A stretch of DNA of 64,000 nt, from positions 992,001 to 1,056,000 of the forward strand of contig NZ_FLLQ01000001.1 in assembly GCF_900088415.1 (NCBI RefSeq), read 5' to 3'. This DNA is from Vibrio mediterranei (GTDB lineage: Bacteria; Pseudomonadota; Gammaproteobacteria; Enterobacterales; Vibrionaceae). Below, piece after piece: positions 25,724 through 35,888 of the stretch. Every line of letters starts with the position of its first letter. The stretch's first letter is position 1. The position numbers were made by a program, and so were the translations under genes. Below the pieces are notes generated by a model, which saw only the letters and a program-made list of their open reading frames with translations, did no database searches and had not been told where the DNA came from.

Positions 25724-26641
25724 TTAGTTTGCCTGTTTCATACTGTATACCGAGTACAATACTAAGCATAACCCAACGGCGTGATAGACAGTAAATGCCT
25801 CACCTAGAACAAACACCGCCGCTAATGCCGTAATGCCGGGACCTATATTTGAGGTGACACTCAATTCGGTCGCGGTTAGTCGTGCCATTCCAGCTGCGAT
25901 AAGGTAAGAGGGAAGCACTGTGCAGAAGATTCCTAATATAATACCCAGCAAAATTAGAGGAAACGACCAGTCACTCGGACTAATCCCTGATAAGGACAAA
26001 TGCACTAGGATCGCTAATCCGGCGCTACCCATACCAATACTGGTAAACAGCTCGCTTCCTATCTTACTTATGATGTTTTTACTTAACATTAAGTAAGCGG
26101 CAAACACGATGGCCGATGCTATAGCCAAGCCACTCCCCTTCCATACTTCTCCGCCAAAAGACTGTAAGTCGTGAGCGATAATAAAACCAATACCTAAATA
26201 CCCTATACCAACGGCTTTAAGCACAAGCTTGGACGGCGCTTGTCCCAAAAATACCCAAGAAAATAGCACCACGAAGCTGGGGAATAGGAATATAAGTAAC
26301 CGTTCGAGTTGAGCACTGATGTACTCCAATGCGGCTATATCTAGATAACTGGCAACGTAGTAACCTAAAACGCCTACTAATGCAGCTTGCCAGCCATGAC
26401 GTCTAACGTGCTGGCGCTTTTCCGCTGAGCGACAAAGAATACCAAGCACCAATAAATAAAAAGGCAGCGAGCTAAATGCGCGCAACGACATGATGGTTGT
26501 AGCATCGCCACCATATTGAAAAGCGATTTTAATCAATATCGGCTTGAGTGAGAAAAGCGCCGCTCCAGATAAAGCGAACATTAACCCTTTAACATATTGG
26601 GGCTTCGATGACGTTTGGGATGATTCTATCGCGTTGCTCAT
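25724..26641 (-). CDS. DMT family (EamA) transporter
   Basis: 305 residues, ten transmembrane segments in two EamA repeats (about 15-150 and 165-300). Landmarks: GAALFSLKPILIKIAFQYG in helix 1, FLFPSFVVLFSWVFLGQAPS and the repeat-2 VLGEAFTVYHAVGLCLVL. An inner-membrane exporter of unknown metabolite. Monocistronic; the downstream neighbour on the same strand is a LysR/OhrR unit with its own terminator between. Confidence 0.82.
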   Translation of the reverse strand: MSNAIESSQTSSKPQYVKGLMFALSGAALFSLKPILIKIAFQYGGDATTIMSLRAFSSLPFYLLVLGILCRSAEKRQHVRRHGWQAALVGVLGYYVASYLDIAALEYISAQLERLLIFLFPSFVVLFSWVFLGQAPSKLVLKAVGIGYLGIGFIIAHDLQSFGGEVWKGSGLAIASAIVFAAYLMLSKNIISKIGSELFTSIGMGSAGLAILVHLSLSGISPSDWSFPLILLGIILGIFCTVLPSYLIAAGMARLTATELSVTSNIGPGITALAAVFVLGEAFTVYHAVGLCLVLYSVYSMKQAN

Positions 26642-26792
26642 TCTTACTCCCTTTAAATAAAGGCTACGAGAATAAGCGGTGTGGACTGGCTACGCTTTAC
26701 TCGTAGCCAGGCACAGAAAAACCTACCGAGCTACTAGTATATCGAGTAGAAGCCAGAGGTAGTTAGACTGTGCAAACATATGAATTTCCTTA

Positions 26793-26820
26793 GTGATGAA
26801 ATAACAGACTATTTCATCAC
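26793..26820 (-). terminator. hairpin after LysR gene
   Basis: GTGATGAAATA / TATTTCATCAC, an 11-bp perfect stem with a 6-nt loop, downstream of the LysR stop. A second 9-bp hairpin (CTGGCTACG / CGTAGCCAG) lies at 26686-26710. Confidence 0.6.
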
Positions 26821-26870
26821 CTATCAATATGCAACTGCCAATACGGTTTTCATAAACAAGCAGCTAAGGG

Positions 26871-27788
26871 TTAAGCGAGATTTCGAAGATAATTACATAG
26901 CCATGCGATGGCATGATCGTTAATGCTAGCTCGGTTCCACACCAAACTGTATGCCACCTTACCGTATTCAAAAGGCAGGGGTTTTGCTACCAATCCTTTT
27001 GCTTGAAGCGCAATATCGGCCCATTTTTTAGAGCAAGTAAACAGCAAATTGGATTGATGACACAGTACAGCTGCCGCACCAAAGTCTGAAACATTCACTT
27101 TTACATCTCTAGCGCGATATTTCTGGCGTAGAGTCTGCTCAAAATAAGGGCGATTGAGTTCGGCATCTGAAATACCGATATGCTGACTATTTAGATAATC
27201 ATCAATTGTCAGTTCACGTCCTGCTAACGGGTTTTCAGAAGACATTAGGCAAACCAATTCATCTTCCAGAATCACTTCCCAAATCAACTCTTTGGTATTG
27301 GTTGGGGCTTGGCTCACATCGTGAGGGAGAATAATGAAATCTACTTGGCCACTGTGCAAAGCGTCGAAGCCAAATCGAGCCTTTGTCATGATTTGGAGTT
27401 TGGCCTTTGGAGTGCACTCTATGGTAAGCCGCGCCAAGGAATGCGCAAACAACTCAAAAGTGCTTTCTCTCATCGATAGGCTGAACCGACCTTCAAATGA
27501 GTTTGGTTCAAATCGTGTTTGGTTCAATAAGCCGTTCATACTTGCCAGCATAGAGTGAATCAATGGCGCGATTTTTACGGCATAAGGGGTTGGCGTGAGT
27601 TGAGAACCATCACGGTAAAACAATTCATCGTCTAATATTTCACGTAACTGAGTGATGGTTTTGCTCACACTGGATGGCGTAACCGACAGTACTTCTGCTG
27701 ATTTGGTGACACTGCTTGTGTCAAGCATGACATGAAGCGCCAGAAGGTGCTTAAAGCCTACTTTTGATAATCCTTCGATATCCATCAA
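26871..27788 (-). CDS. LysR family transcriptional regulator
   Basis: 305 residues. The N-terminal winged HTH is around residues 15-75 (SSVTKSAEVLSVTPSSVSKTI), followed by a periplasmic-binding-like effector domain (~95-300). It starts 3 bp after the ohrR stop, so the two are almost certainly co-transcribed and thus perhaps peroxide-inducible. This coupling is not part of the standard ohrR-ohr arrangement. Target genes unknown. Confidence 0.85.
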   Translation of the reverse strand: MMDIEGLSKVGFKHLLALHVMLDTSSVTKSAEVLSVTPSSVSKTITQLREILDDELFYRDGSQLTPTPYAVKIAPLIHSMLASMNGLLNQTRFEPNSFEGRFSLSMRESTFELFAHSLARLTIECTPKAKLQIMTKARFGFDALHSGQVDFIILPHDVSQAPTNTKELIWEVILEDELVCLMSSENPLAGRELTIDDYLNSQHIGISDAELNRPYFEQTLRQKYRARDVKVNVSDFGAAAVLCHQSNLLFTCSKKWADIALQAKGLVAKPLPFEYGKVAYSLVWNRASINDHAIAWLCNYLRNLA

Positions 27789-27791
27789 GTA

Positions 27792-28232
27792 CTAATCCAT
27801 TAGGTTATTGGTCAATTGTTCACAGATTCGTTTCAATGTCAGCGCGTCTTCCAGTTCCAATTGAGCCTTACATGCAATGGAGTTGGGGACTAACATGGCT
27901 TTTTCACGCAGAGCAAAGCCCTGTTCTGTGACAGTAATCATTCTCGCACGCTCGTCTGTTTCACTGCGTTTTCTCTCCACAAGCCCTTTCTGTTCAAGTC
28001 TTTTAAGTAAAGGAGTTAGCGTTCCAGAATCCAACTTCAAGTCTGCACCAATGTCTTTAACGTTCATCGGGGCTTTCTTCCACAATACAAGCATGGTCAT
28101 GTATTGCAGATATGTCAGGTCAATCTGTTCCAAAATTGGTCGATAAGCACGCGTCAACGCATTGCTTGCGCTATACAGTGCAAAGCAAACTTGCTTATCG
28201 ATATCTAATGACTCTAGCTGGTCGAACTTCAT
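27792..28232 (-). CDS. ohrR: organic-hydroperoxide-sensing MarR family repressor OhrR
   Basis: About 146 residues; the ATG at 28232 is preferred because GGAAAG precedes it. MarR winged HTH (LTYLQYMTMLVLWKK, NVKDIGADLKLDSGTLTPLLKRLEQKG, landmark residues ~45-85). The conserved N-terminal sensor Cys lies in QVCFALYSASNAL; a second Cys near the C-terminus may resolve it. Divergent from ohr with two matching operators between. Represses ohr until its cysteine is oxidised by organic peroxides (family knowledge). Confidence 0.9.
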   Translation of the reverse strand: MKFDQLESLDIDKQVCFALYSASNALTRAYRPILEQIDLTYLQYMTMLVLWKKAPMNVKDIGADLKLDSGTLTPLLKRLEQKGLVERKRSETDERARMITVTEQGFALREKAMLVPNSIACKAQLELEDALTLKRICEQLTNNLMD

Positions 28233-28254
28233 ATCTTTCCAAACCATTTATTTA

Positions 28255-28312
28255 TATTGCGCACAATATACTTGCAATCACTCTTATTTGGCAATATGAT
28301 TTGCGCACAATC
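28255..28312. promoter_or_regulatory. two OhrR operator candidates in the ohrR-ohr intergenic region
   Basis: TATTGCGCACAATA at 28255-28268 (near-perfect palindrome) and GATTTGCGCACAATC at 28298-28312 share TTGCGCACAAT, one beside each divergent start. Such A/T-flanked inverted repeats are the typical OhrR target. Confidence 0.75.
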
Positions 28313-28352
28313 TAATTACACACAATCATTATTAATACATAAGGAATGAATC

Positions 28353-28775
28353 ATGTCTGCACTTTATACAACTTCTGCTACCGCTCTTGCTGGACGTAAC
28401 GGACAAGTGACTACAGATGACGGTCTATTAGATCTTGCATTGTCATATCCTAAAGCACTTGGCGGCACGGGAACGGCGACTAACCCAGAACAGCTTTTTG
28501 CTGCTGGTTATTCAGCGTGTTTTTCGAACGCAATCCTTCATGTTGCTCAGCAGCAGAAGCTTAGCCTAAAAGCAGCGCCGACAAAGGCAACGGTTGCATT
28601 AAAAGCAAACGAACAAGGCGGGTTTGTTTTGGATGTTGCGCTTGATGTGACATTAGATATGGAAGATGCCGCTGCTATTGAACTGGTTCGTGTTGCACAC
28701 CAAGTATGCCCATATTCAAACGCTCTACGAGGCAATGTCGATGTTGCAGTTACTGCAAACGGTCAAGCTATCTAA
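28353..28775 (+). CDS. ohr: organic hydroperoxide resistance protein
   Basis: 140-residue Ohr/OsmC-fold peroxiredoxin. Both redox cysteines are present: the peroxidatic Cys in AAGYSACFSNAI (~residue 56) and the resolving Cys in HQVCPYSNALRGN (~121), the VCPYS motif marking Ohr rather than OsmC. Reduces organic and lipid hydroperoxides with lipoylated protein donors. Divergent from its repressor gene ohrR. Confidence 0.95.
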   Translation: MSALYTTSATALAGRNGQVTTDDGLLDLALSYPKALGGTGTATNPEQLFAAGYSACFSNAILHVAQQQKLSLKAAPTKATVALKANEQGGFVLDVALDVTLDMEDAAAIELVRVAHQVCPYSNALRGNVDVAVTANGQAI

Positions 28776-28783
28776 AGAATTCT

Positions 28784-28804
28784 AGAGGGTGCATCGCGCC
28801 CTCT
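28784..28804 (+). terminator. terminator after ohr
   Basis: AGAGGGTGC / GCGCCCTCT with one T-G pair and a 3-nt loop, followed by a CGCTTTT stretch. Confidence 0.7.
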
Positions 28805-28984
28805 TCGCTTTTCCCCTCAAAAATGACCTAGCTTACGTGTTGTAACCACTTTATTTACCTATCGAAATTTTTAACTTTCATCCCTTTCACTTTGTCGATT
28901 TTGTCGACATAAAGCTAATGAAAAGCGATCCCGATCAAGAAAAATCGCAAAATTCACAGAAAAGTAATAGCCGACTCGAAAAAC

Positions 28985-29005
28985 TTATTTTATAATGCGA
29001 ATTAA
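28985..29005 (+). promoter_or_regulatory. possible NagC/Mlc-type operator and -10 box before nagB
   Basis: TTATTT-TATAATGCG-AATTAA has the spaced TTATTT...AAATAA shape of NagC sites, with one arm imperfect, and contains a TATAAT -10 hexamer 50 bp before the ATG. NagC control of nagB is well known, but this site is weak. Confidence 0.3.
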
Positions 29006-29045
29006 TGTTTCAGAACAAACTAAATTCTATTATTAGGGGATCAAC

Positions 29046-29846
29046 ATGAGACTTATTCCATTACAAAACGCAGAACAAGTAGGTAAGTGGGCAGCACGCC
29101 ATATCGCAGAGCGTATCAATGCATTCCAACCAACTGCTGAAAAACCATTTGTTCTAGGTTTGCCAACTGGTGGAACACCTCTTTCTACATACAAAGAGCT
29201 GATCGCACTATACAACGCTGGTGAAGTAAGCTTCAAAAACGTTGTTACTTTCAACATGGATGAGTACGTTGGTATCGACCCTGAGCACCCAGAATCTTAC
29301 CGTTCGTTCATGTACAACAACTTCTTCAATCATGTAGACATCCAAGAAGAGAACATCAACCTTCTTGACGGTCTTGCTGATGACATCGATGCTCACTGTG
29401 CTGCGTACGAAGAAAAGATTCGTTCATACGGCAAGATCAACCTATTCATGGGTGGTGTGGGTATTGATGGTCATATCGCATTCAATGAGCCAGGTTCTTC
29501 TCTAGCATCTCGTACTCGTATCAAAACTCTGACAGAAGATACTCGTATCGCTAACTCTCGTTTCTTCGATAACGATATCAATCAAGTACCTAAGTACGCA
29601 CTAACTATCGGTGTGGCGACTCTTCTAGATGCTGAAGAAGTAATGATCCTAACTCTAGGTCACAACAAAGCACTTGCTCTACAAATGGCAGTTGAAGGTT
29701 CTGTAAATCACATGTGGACAGTGACAGCACTTCAAATGCACCGCAAAGCGATCATCGTTGCTGACGATGCAGCTCAGCAAGAGCTTAAAGTGAAGACTGT
29801 TCGCTACTTCAACGAACTTGAAGTTGAGAACATCAAAGGTCTATAA
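29046..29846 (+). CDS. nagB: glucosamine-6-phosphate deaminase
   Basis: 266 residues, full-length NagB. Converts glucosamine-6-phosphate to fructose-6-phosphate and ammonia in amino-sugar and chitin catabolism. Landmarks: [16 protein letters not shown] (phosphate loop, ~38-53), catalytic Asp in [16 protein letters not shown] (~70-85), and [16 protein letters not shown] with the ring-opening His (~137-152). Codon use is strongly biased, as in well-expressed Vibrio genes. No nagA neighbour here. Confidence 0.95.
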   Translation: MRLIPLQNAEQVGKWAARHIAERINAFQPTAEKPFVLGLPTGGTPLSTYKELIALYNAGEVSFKNVVTFNMDEYVGIDPEHPESYRSFMYNNFFNHVDIQEENINLLDGLADDIDAHCAAYEEKIRSYGKINLFMGGVGIDGHIAFNEPGSSLASRTRIKTLTEDTRIANSRFFDNDINQVPKYALTIGVATLLDAEEVMILTLGHNKALALQMAVEGSVNHMWTVTALQMHRKAIIVADDAAQQELKVKTVRYFNELEVENIKGL

Positions 29847-29857
29847 ACCAACTTTTT

Positions 29858-29996
29858 GAACAAGGGTAATGGAACTTTTTTGTTACCCTTTGTTCTAAAA
29901 AGACGTCACTTGCAACAAAAAGTGACTAGCAATGGAGTGCTAACGTATTCCAAAGCTCCGTATAAGTCGGGCTTATATGCCAAGCTAAGCCCGACT
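29858..29996 (+). terminator. two hairpins downstream of nagB
   Basis: First, AAGGGTAA (29862-29869) pairs with TTACCCTT (29883-29890), extended by GAAC / GTTC around a bulged T. Second, AGTCGGGCTTA (29965-29975) pairs perfectly with TAAGCCCGACT (29986-29996). Neither has a long T-run. Nothing else is apparent in the 302-bp stretch 29847-30148. Confidence 0.5.
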
Positions 29997-30148
29997 ATCT
30001 CTTCTTCCCCTTCTTTCCTACTTAATCCGTTTTTTTGATTTCTAAACCATCGACTACAACTTTTATTGCATCCTTTCATTGAGTTAACCCGAGTAACCTC
30101 AAGTGACAACAGACTGCGCTTGAAAACGATCGTCACGATTGAGAAACT

Positions 30149-32311
30149 GTGTCGACCTATCCGAATATAGCCAAACCAATGACTCCACAACAATTACTCA
30201 AATCCCTTTTTGGTTATGATGAGTTCCGTCATCAGCAAGAGTCCATCATCAACACTCTTAGATCAGGAAACGATGTACTGACCTTAATGCCTACTGGAGG
30301 CGGTAAATCGATCTGTTATCAGATCCCTGCCATTTTGCGGCAAGGGGTTGGGATTGTTGTGTCACCACTCATTGCTTTGATGCAAGACCAAGTCGATGCC
30401 CTTCATCAGATAGGTGTAAAAGCCGCATATTTAAACTCAACTTTAACGCCCTATGATCAGCAGATTGTCGAACAACAGCTAAGATCTGGCGATATCGATA
30501 TTTTGTATGTAGCTCCAGAACGACTGATGCTGGAGCGAACGCTTAGTCTGCTAGAGCAGTGCCATTTATCATTATTTGCCATTGATGAAGCACACTGCGT
30601 TAGCCAATGGGGACACGACTTTCGTCCTGAATACCAAAAGCTAGATGTCCTAAAGCAGCGCTTTCCTTCTGTTCCACGAATAGCACTTACCGCGACTGCG
30701 GATAGTCGGACACAGCAAGAAATTATCGAACAGCTGGCCTTGGAGAACGCCGAGGTCTTTGTTCACAGTTTCGATAGACCAAACATTCAATACCACGTCT
30801 CAGACCTTAGTAATGCCAAGCAAGAACTCTGGTCATTTATCCAAGCTCATCATCCAGAAGATGCAGGTATTATCTATTGCCTGTCCCGAAAAAAGGTGGA
30901 AGAAACAGCTCAATGGCTCAATGAGTTAGGTAAAGTTGCCCTCCCTTATCATGCGGGTATGTCTGCGGATCAGCGAGCGTTGAATCAACAAAGGTTCTTA
31001 CGAGAAGATGGCATCATCATAGTTGCCACGATTGCGTTTGGTATGGGGATTGATAAGCCTAATGTACGTTTTGTTGGACACTTAAGTCTGCCGAAGAGTA
31101 TCGAAGCCTATTATCAAGAAACAGGACGTGCCGGACGTGATGGACAGCCAGCCAATGCCTGGATGGCATTTGGCATGCAAGATATGGTATTACAACGCCA
31201 AATGGTGCAAAACTCCGACGCTTCGGAGCAATTCAAATTTACTTCCATTCAAAAACTCAATGCACTGCTAGGCTACTGCGACCTTGCCACTTGTCGCCGC
31301 CAAGCACTCTTGGCTTATTTTGGAGAATCACTGGAACAGCCGTGCGGTAACTGTGATAACTGCCTTACACCACCCGAGACTTGGGATGGACTCAAAGCGA
31401 CTCAAAAAGCACTTTCTACCGTGTTTCGTACCGAGCAACGCTTTGGTGCCAGCTATTTAATTAATATTCTACTTGGCAAGTCAGACCAAAGAATTGAACA
31501 GAACCAGCACCATAACGTCTCTACGTTCGGTATCGGCACCGAATTAAATGCGAAACAATGGCAAGGCGTATTTCGTCAATTGCTTGCAATGAACCTGCTA
31601 GAGGTACATGGCGACCATGGCAGTCTCCGCTTGACCGAACATTGTCGACCATACTTAAAAGGTGAAGCCCCCATCCAATTACGAAAGCTTCGTAGTTCTA
31701 ATTCAAAAGCTCGCTCTAGTACTAAAGGTCGCCGTACTGGACTTTCAACAGGAGACATCAAACAGTTTGATGTATTAAAACAGGTGCGCTCATCCTTAGC
31801 GACAGAGCAACAAGTTCCAGCCTATATCATTTGTAGCGACGCAACACTAGAAGCGCTATCGATTGAGAGACCTCAACAACTTGACGAGCTGCATCAAATC
31901 TCAGGGTTTGGCGAGACTAAAATCAGTAAATATGGTCAGCGCTTTATTGATGCTATCGAACCCAAAACAGAGCAAGAAATCGTCTTAAATGAGACTGAGC
32001 TTGAGTCACTAACACGACTTCAACAAGGATTGGCGCCTGAACAGATTGCGACTGAGCGTAATATTAAACCAGCAACGGTATTGGCCCATTTAGCCAAAGC
32101 AATAGAAATCAATGCCTGCCAACTCGAACAAGTCGTCGATATTAGTGAGGCAGAGTATGACACCATCACAACAGCAGCAATAAGTTTAAAGACATTGCAA
32201 GATTACAAACTCAAGCCGCTCTATGAGTACCTTGAGCAGAACTACGACTATGCGGTTTTGAAGTGCGTCATAGCAAAAATCTCATCAAACGCAAAAAATT
32301 CTGTGAAATAA
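30149..32311 (+). CDS. RecQ-family ATP-dependent DNA helicase with C-terminal HTH domain
   Basis: 720 residues (GTG start at 30149; an ATG ten codons later is the alternative). SF2 helicase motifs: [11 protein letters not shown] (Walker A), [19 protein letters not shown] (DEAH and RecQ aromatic loop), [12 protein letters not shown] (motif VI). The RecQ zinc site is CDLATCRR ... CGNCDNC (~380-405), followed by a winged-helix region, an HRDC domain (~540-615) and an extra C-terminal segment (~625-710; [20 protein letters not shown]) resembling the HTH_40 domain of some helicases. About 110 residues longer than E. coli RecQ, so perhaps a paralogue. 3'-5' DNA unwinding in repair is inferred. Confidence 0.88.
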   Translation: MSTYPNIAKPMTPQQLLKSLFGYDEFRHQQESIINTLRSGNDVLTLMPTGGGKSICYQIPAILRQGVGIVVSPLIALMQDQVDALHQIGVKAAYLNSTLTPYDQQIVEQQLRSGDIDILYVAPERLMLERTLSLLEQCHLSLFAIDEAHCVSQWGHDFRPEYQKLDVLKQRFPSVPRIALTATADSRTQQEIIEQLALENAEVFVHSFDRPNIQYHVSDLSNAKQELWSFIQAHHPEDAGIIYCLSRKKVEETAQWLNELGKVALPYHAGMSADQRALNQQRFLREDGIIIVATIAFGMGIDKPNVRFVGHLSLPKSIEAYYQETGRAGRDGQPANAWMAFGMQDMVLQRQMVQNSDASEQFKFTSIQKLNALLGYCDLATCRRQALLAYFGESLEQPCGNCDNCLTPPETWDGLKATQKALSTVFRTEQRFGASYLINILLGKSDQRIEQNQHHNVSTFGIGTELNAKQWQGVFRQLLAMNLLEVHGDHGSLRLTEHCRPYLKGEAPIQLRKLRSSNSKARSSTKGRRTGLSTGDIKQFDVLKQVRSSLATEQQVPAYIICSDATLEALSIERPQQLDELHQISGFGETKISKYGQRFIDAIEPKTEQEIVLNETELESLTRLQQGLAPEQIATERNIKPATVLAHLAKAIEINACQLEQVVDISEAEYDTITTAAISLKTLQDYKLKPLYEYLEQNYDYAVLKCVIAKISSNAKNSVK

Positions 32312-32334
32312 AAATGAAAAATCAGTTTTCAAGT

Positions 32335-32364
32335 TTGCTATTCGCTTTACCACTTTAGTCTAAT
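32335..32364 (+). promoter_or_regulatory. candidate sigma70 promoter for the short unit after recQ
   Basis: TTGCTA at 32335-32340 and TCTAAT at 32359-32364 with an 18-bp spacer; transcription would start near 32371. Found by inspection only. Confidence 0.4.
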
Positions 32365-32387
32365 GTTCCAATCGGAGTGGTGAATAT

Positions 32388-32432
32388 ATGATCAAACTGT
32401 TTCTACATCATTATGTAGCCAACGATCCTTAA
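32388..32432 (+). CDS. possible 14-codon micropeptide ORF
   Basis: ATG to TAA encoding MIKLFLHHYVANDP, hydrophobic then His-His-Tyr. GGAG lies 10 nt upstream, slightly long spacing. It sits inside the candidate small transcript. Whether it is translated is unknown. Confidence 0.25.
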   Translation: MIKLFLHHYVANDP

Positions 32433-32484
32433 GATTTTTGTATTGGGAGACTCAGCCCTCCCGAGTTTACTATTACTATCTTTC

Positions 32485-32516
32485 ACACCGAGACTATGTT
32501 CTCGGTGTTTTTTTAT
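32485..32516 (+). terminator. strong rho-independent terminator
   Basis: ACACCGAGA / TCTCGGTGT, a 9-bp perfect stem with a 6-nt loop, then eight T residues. A clear + strand terminator over 170 bp beyond the helicase stop codon. Confidence 0.9.
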
Positions 32517-32560
32517 CTGTCATATATTCCCCCTACGTTCAAAACCCTTCATCGCAAGAT

Positions 32561-32586
32561 AAAAAAAACCGCGCTCTAAAGCGCGG
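32561..32586 (-). terminator. rho-independent terminator after glcB
   Basis: CCGCGCT / AGCGCGG with a 4-nt loop; in - strand direction it is followed by eight T residues. Confidence 0.9.
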
Positions 32587-32634
32587 CACCTTGGGCTCGG
32601 TTTAATTGGGGGTGTATTTTTTATAGTTGATTGT

Positions 32635-34821
32635 TTAGTGTTGGGTTGCTTTTAGCTTCAAGCGCATCGCATGAAGAACAGGCTCCGTGTAACCATTAGG
32701 TTGTGCACAGCCTTCAAATACAAGCTGGCATGCGGCTGAAAACGCAATGCTACTTTCAAAATCAGGCGCCATATTTTTGTAGTTAGGGTCACCTGCATTT
32801 TGCTCATCAACAACCGCAGCCATGCGCTTCATGGTTTTCATAACCTGCGCCTCATTACAAATGCCGTGACGTAGCCAGTTGGCGATATGTTGACTAGAGA
32901 TACGTAGTGTCGCTCTGTCTTCCATCAGGCCAATATCGTTGATATCCGGTACCTTAGAACAGCCAACACCTTGGTCAATCCAGCGTACAACATAACCTAA
33001 GATACCTTGCGTATTGTTATCTAGCTCGCTTTGGATATCTTTCGCCGTCAACTTTTGATTGCCTAGCAACGGAATCGTCAAGATGTCGTCCACATTCGCT
33101 CGAACTCGCTCGCGTAATTCTTTTTGGCGGCTAGGCACACTCACTTTATGGTAGTGCAGCGCATGGAGTGTTGCCGCTGTTGGTGATGGAACCCAAGCGG
33201 TATTCGCACCAGCTTGAGGGTGACTAATTTTAGCTTCCATCATCTTGGCCATATTATCGGGCTCAGGCCACATCCCTTTACCGATCTGTGCTTTACCTTG
33301 CAGTCCACAGGCAAGACCAAGGTCAACGTTTTGATCTTCGTATGCACCAATCCAAGTCATACTCTTCAGCTGTGCTTTAGGAGCGAAGGGGCCAGCTTCC
33401 ATACTGGTATGAATCTCATCACCAGTTCGGTCTAAGAACCCAGTGTTAATAAACACCACACGATCTTTCGCAGCGCGGATACACTCTTTTAAGTTAACCG
33501 ACGTACGGCGCTCTTCATCCATAATGCCAACTTTGATGGTGTATCTCTCTAAACCTAGGGCATCTTCAATACGACCAAACAGTTCATTGGTAAATGCTAC
33601 TTCTTCAGGGCCGTGCATCTTAGGCTTAACGATATTAATGCTGTCAGCGGTTGAGTTTTGATACTGGCTGTTGCCTTTCAAGTCATGCATTGCAATTAAC
33701 GATGTAATCATGCCATCCATGATACCTTCAGGCACTTCATTACCTTGTGCATCAATAATAGCCGGGTTCGTCATTAAGTGGCCCACATTTCGTATAAACA
33801 ACATACTGCGGCCTTTGAGCGAAATTTCTCCGCCTGACACGCTAGTATAGTGACGGTCGGGATTGAGACTACGAACAATGGTTTTACCATTTTTCTCAAG
33901 CGACTCTTGTAGGTCGCCTTTCATCAGCCCTAACCAGTTTCGATAGGCAAGCGCTTTGTCTTCACCATCCACTGCAGCTACTGAATCTTCGCAATCCATA
34001 ATCGTAGTCAGTGCCGCTTCCACCAGCACGTCTTTGATACCCGCGGCATCAACACTTCCAATAGGAGCTGTCGGATCGATTTGAATCTCAATATGCAGAT
34101 TATTATGCTTCAACAAGATGCAAGATGGTGCGCTTGCATCCCCTTGGTATCCAATGAACTGATCACTGTCGATCAACGTAACTTCCTCACCGTTTTCCAA
34201 CGTTGCGGTTAACGTATTGCCGATACTGACGTTGCTGATACTGTATTTAGTCACGTCTTTATGAGAGACACCATTTAGCGGTGCTGCTTCATCAAGAAAC
34301 TCTCGGGCATAAGCCACCACTTTTGCTCCACGAACCGGATTAAAGCTTCCACCTTTCTCTGCACCATCATTTTCACTGATGACGTCTGTTCCATAAAGCG
34401 CGTCGTAAAGACTTCCCCAACGAGCATTAGCAGCATTCAAGGCAAAGCGAGCATTCATAATAGGAACAACCAACTGAGGACCTGCTTGCGTTGCAATCTC
34501 AGGTTCAACACTGGCAGTGGTGACTTGGAAGTCATTGCCTTCTGGTACTAGGTAACCAATCTCTTGTAGGAACTGTTTGTATTCTGCTGCATCTATTGCA
34601 TGTCCAGCCCGCTCTTGGTGCCAAGCGTCAATCTGATGTTGTAGATCATCACGCTTAATTAACAGCGCGCGGTTTTTAGGCGCTAAGTCTTTAAGAATGG
34701 ACTCAAAAGATTGCCAAAAGTCGTCAGCATTAATGCCAGTGCCAGGCATCACCTGTTCATTAACTAATTGGTAGAGGGTGCTATCAATGTTCAAGCTTCC
34801 CTGTTGAATACGATTGCTCAT
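32635..34821 (-). CDS. glcB: malate synthase G
   Basis: 728 residues, the length of the single-chain G isoform (AceB-type enzymes are near 535). Condenses glyoxylate with acetyl-CoA to malate. Landmarks: [18 protein letters not shown] with active-site acidic residues (~270-287), [50 protein letters not shown] and a C-terminal active-site Asp region RVDQ-like [13 protein letters not shown]. Together with aceA 1.2 kb away it completes the glyoxylate bypass for growth on acetate or fatty acids. Confidence 0.95.
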   Translation of the reverse strand: MSNRIQQGSLNIDSTLYQLVNEQVMPGTGINADDFWQSFESILKDLAPKNRALLIKRDDLQHQIDAWHQERAGHAIDAAEYKQFLQEIGYLVPEGNDFQVTTASVEPEIATQAGPQLVVPIMNARFALNAANARWGSLYDALYGTDVISENDGAEKGGSFNPVRGAKVVAYAREFLDEAAPLNGVSHKDVTKYSISNVSIGNTLTATLENGEEVTLIDSDQFIGYQGDASAPSCILLKHNNLHIEIQIDPTAPIGSVDAAGIKDVLVEAALTTIMDCEDSVAAVDGEDKALAYRNWLGLMKGDLQESLEKNGKTIVRSLNPDRHYTSVSGGEISLKGRSMLFIRNVGHLMTNPAIIDAQGNEVPEGIMDGMITSLIAMHDLKGNSQYQNSTADSINIVKPKMHGPEEVAFTNELFGRIEDALGLERYTIKVGIMDEERRTSVNLKECIRAAKDRVVFINTGFLDRTGDEIHTSMEAGPFAPKAQLKSMTWIGAYEDQNVDLGLACGLQGKAQIGKGMWPEPDNMAKMMEAKISHPQAGANTAWVPSPTAATLHALHYHKVSVPSRQKELRERVRANVDDILTIPLLGNQKLTAKDIQSELDNNTQGILGYVVRWIDQGVGCSKVPDINDIGLMEDRATLRISSQHIANWLRHGICNEAQVMKTMKRMAAVVDEQNAGDPNYKNMAPDFESSIAFSAACQLVFEGCAQPNGYTEPVLHAMRLKLKATQH

Positions 34822-34934
34822 AAAATCTCTCTCGAATTAATCGATGACTATTCAATAAATTTACGTAACAGACGAAAATTTAGCTAATTTATGCCATTTA
34901 TAGTGAACATTCACATAATAAATACCCAATTTCA

Positions 34935-35888
34935 CTACTCTGTTACACCACTTTCTAGCTCGTTTGCCACACTCTTAATCAAGCGTCTCATCCATTGGTG
35001 ATCCGGATTACTTTGCAAAAGTGGGCTCCATGCCATCTTCACTTCAAAAGGCTCAATCGCAAATGGTGCTGGCTTTATCAGAAGCTTAGGATTATGACGC
35101 TGAAGCTGCGCCGCTTTGGTTGGAATGGTAAGGATCAAGTTTTTCTGCTGAGCAAATAGGATGGCCGACAAATAGTGTCGAGTGAACACCGTAATGTTGC
35201 GGGTCTTACCAATACGCATCAGCGCTTCATCAATCCAACCGAGCTTTTGTGCCTCACTGGGATTAATCCCAACCCCAGTCCCCATCCCGGTTTTACTTAC
35301 CCAAATATGCTGTGCTTTCAAATACGACAACAAATCAAAGTTATCCGCTATCGGGTTGTCGCAGCTAAACAAACACGAAAAGCCATCGTGCCACAAACTC
35401 ATTTGATGGAAGGATTGAGGAATATCATCAAATCGGTTGATGATGATATCCACCGTTCCTTGCTCTACATCTTGGTAGCTCACATCACTGGGGGTCATGA
35501 TGTCTAAGCGGATTTTTGGCGCTATTTCACTTAGCCGCTTAAGCAAAGGTTGGATGATGGTGGATTCCGCATAGTCACTTGCCATGATGCGGAACACGCG
35601 TTCACTGTCATCGGCATGGAATTCAGTGGTCGGCTGTAGTGTCTTTTCAACGTTTGCCAAGATATTGCGAATCACTGGTTGCAGTTTTTGCGCACGCTCT
35701 GTCGGTATCATTCCCTCGCTCGTTCTAACCAACAACGGATCTTCAAACAGATCACGTAATCGGCGCAAACCATTACTCATGGCGGGTTGGGTAATGCCCA
35801 ACTGATTTGCCGCTCTGGTGACATTTCTTTCCCGTAGCAACATGTCTAAATACACAAGCAAATTAAGGTCTATACGAGCAATATTCAT
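34935..35888 (-). CDS. LysR family regulator between glcB and aceA
   Basis: 317 residues. N-terminal winged HTH (LLRERNVTRAANQLGITQPAMSNGLRRL, landmark ~16-44), then a LysR substrate-binding domain (~90-305). Divergent from aceA (173 bp) and co-oriented with glcB, which begins 113 bp beyond its stop. It is therefore the natural candidate regulator of this glyoxylate-shunt cluster, in place of the IclR of enterics. Effector unknown. Confidence 0.85.
   Translation of the reverse strand: MNIARIDLNLLVYLDMLLRERNVTRAANQLGITQPAMSNGLRRLRDLFEDPLLVRTSEGMIPTERAQKLQPVIRNILANVEKTLQPTTEFHADDSERVFRIMASDYAESTIIQPLLKRLSEIAPKIRLDIMTPSDVSYQDVEQGTVDIIINRFDDIPQSFHQMSLWHDGFSCLFSCDNPIADNFDLLSYLKAQHIWVSKTGMGTGVGINPSEAQKLGWIDEALMRIGKTRNITVFTRHYLSAILFAQQKNLILTIPTKAAQLQRHNPKLLIKPAPFAIEPFEVKMAWSPLLQSNPDHQWMRRLIKSVANELESGVTE

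Larger units (their letters stand above)
32371..32516 (+). ncRNA. candidate small RNA or micropeptide transcript between recQ and glcB
   Basis: A self-contained unit in the 323-bp gap 32312-32634: promoter-like hexamers, a possible ribosome-binding site (GGAG at 32374-32377), a 14-codon frame at 32388-32432, a GGGAG / CTCCC hairpin at 32445-32462 and a strong terminator at 32485-32516. The next gene (glcB) is on the other strand, so this cannot be a leader. Length would be about 145 nt. I do not recognise it as a named Vibrio sRNA. Boundaries are estimates. Confidence 0.4.

Noticed and set aside
29906..30193. 95-codon frame on the - strand before the helicase gene
   Set aside because: Spans two hairpins and the helicase start, no start signals or protein-like composition.
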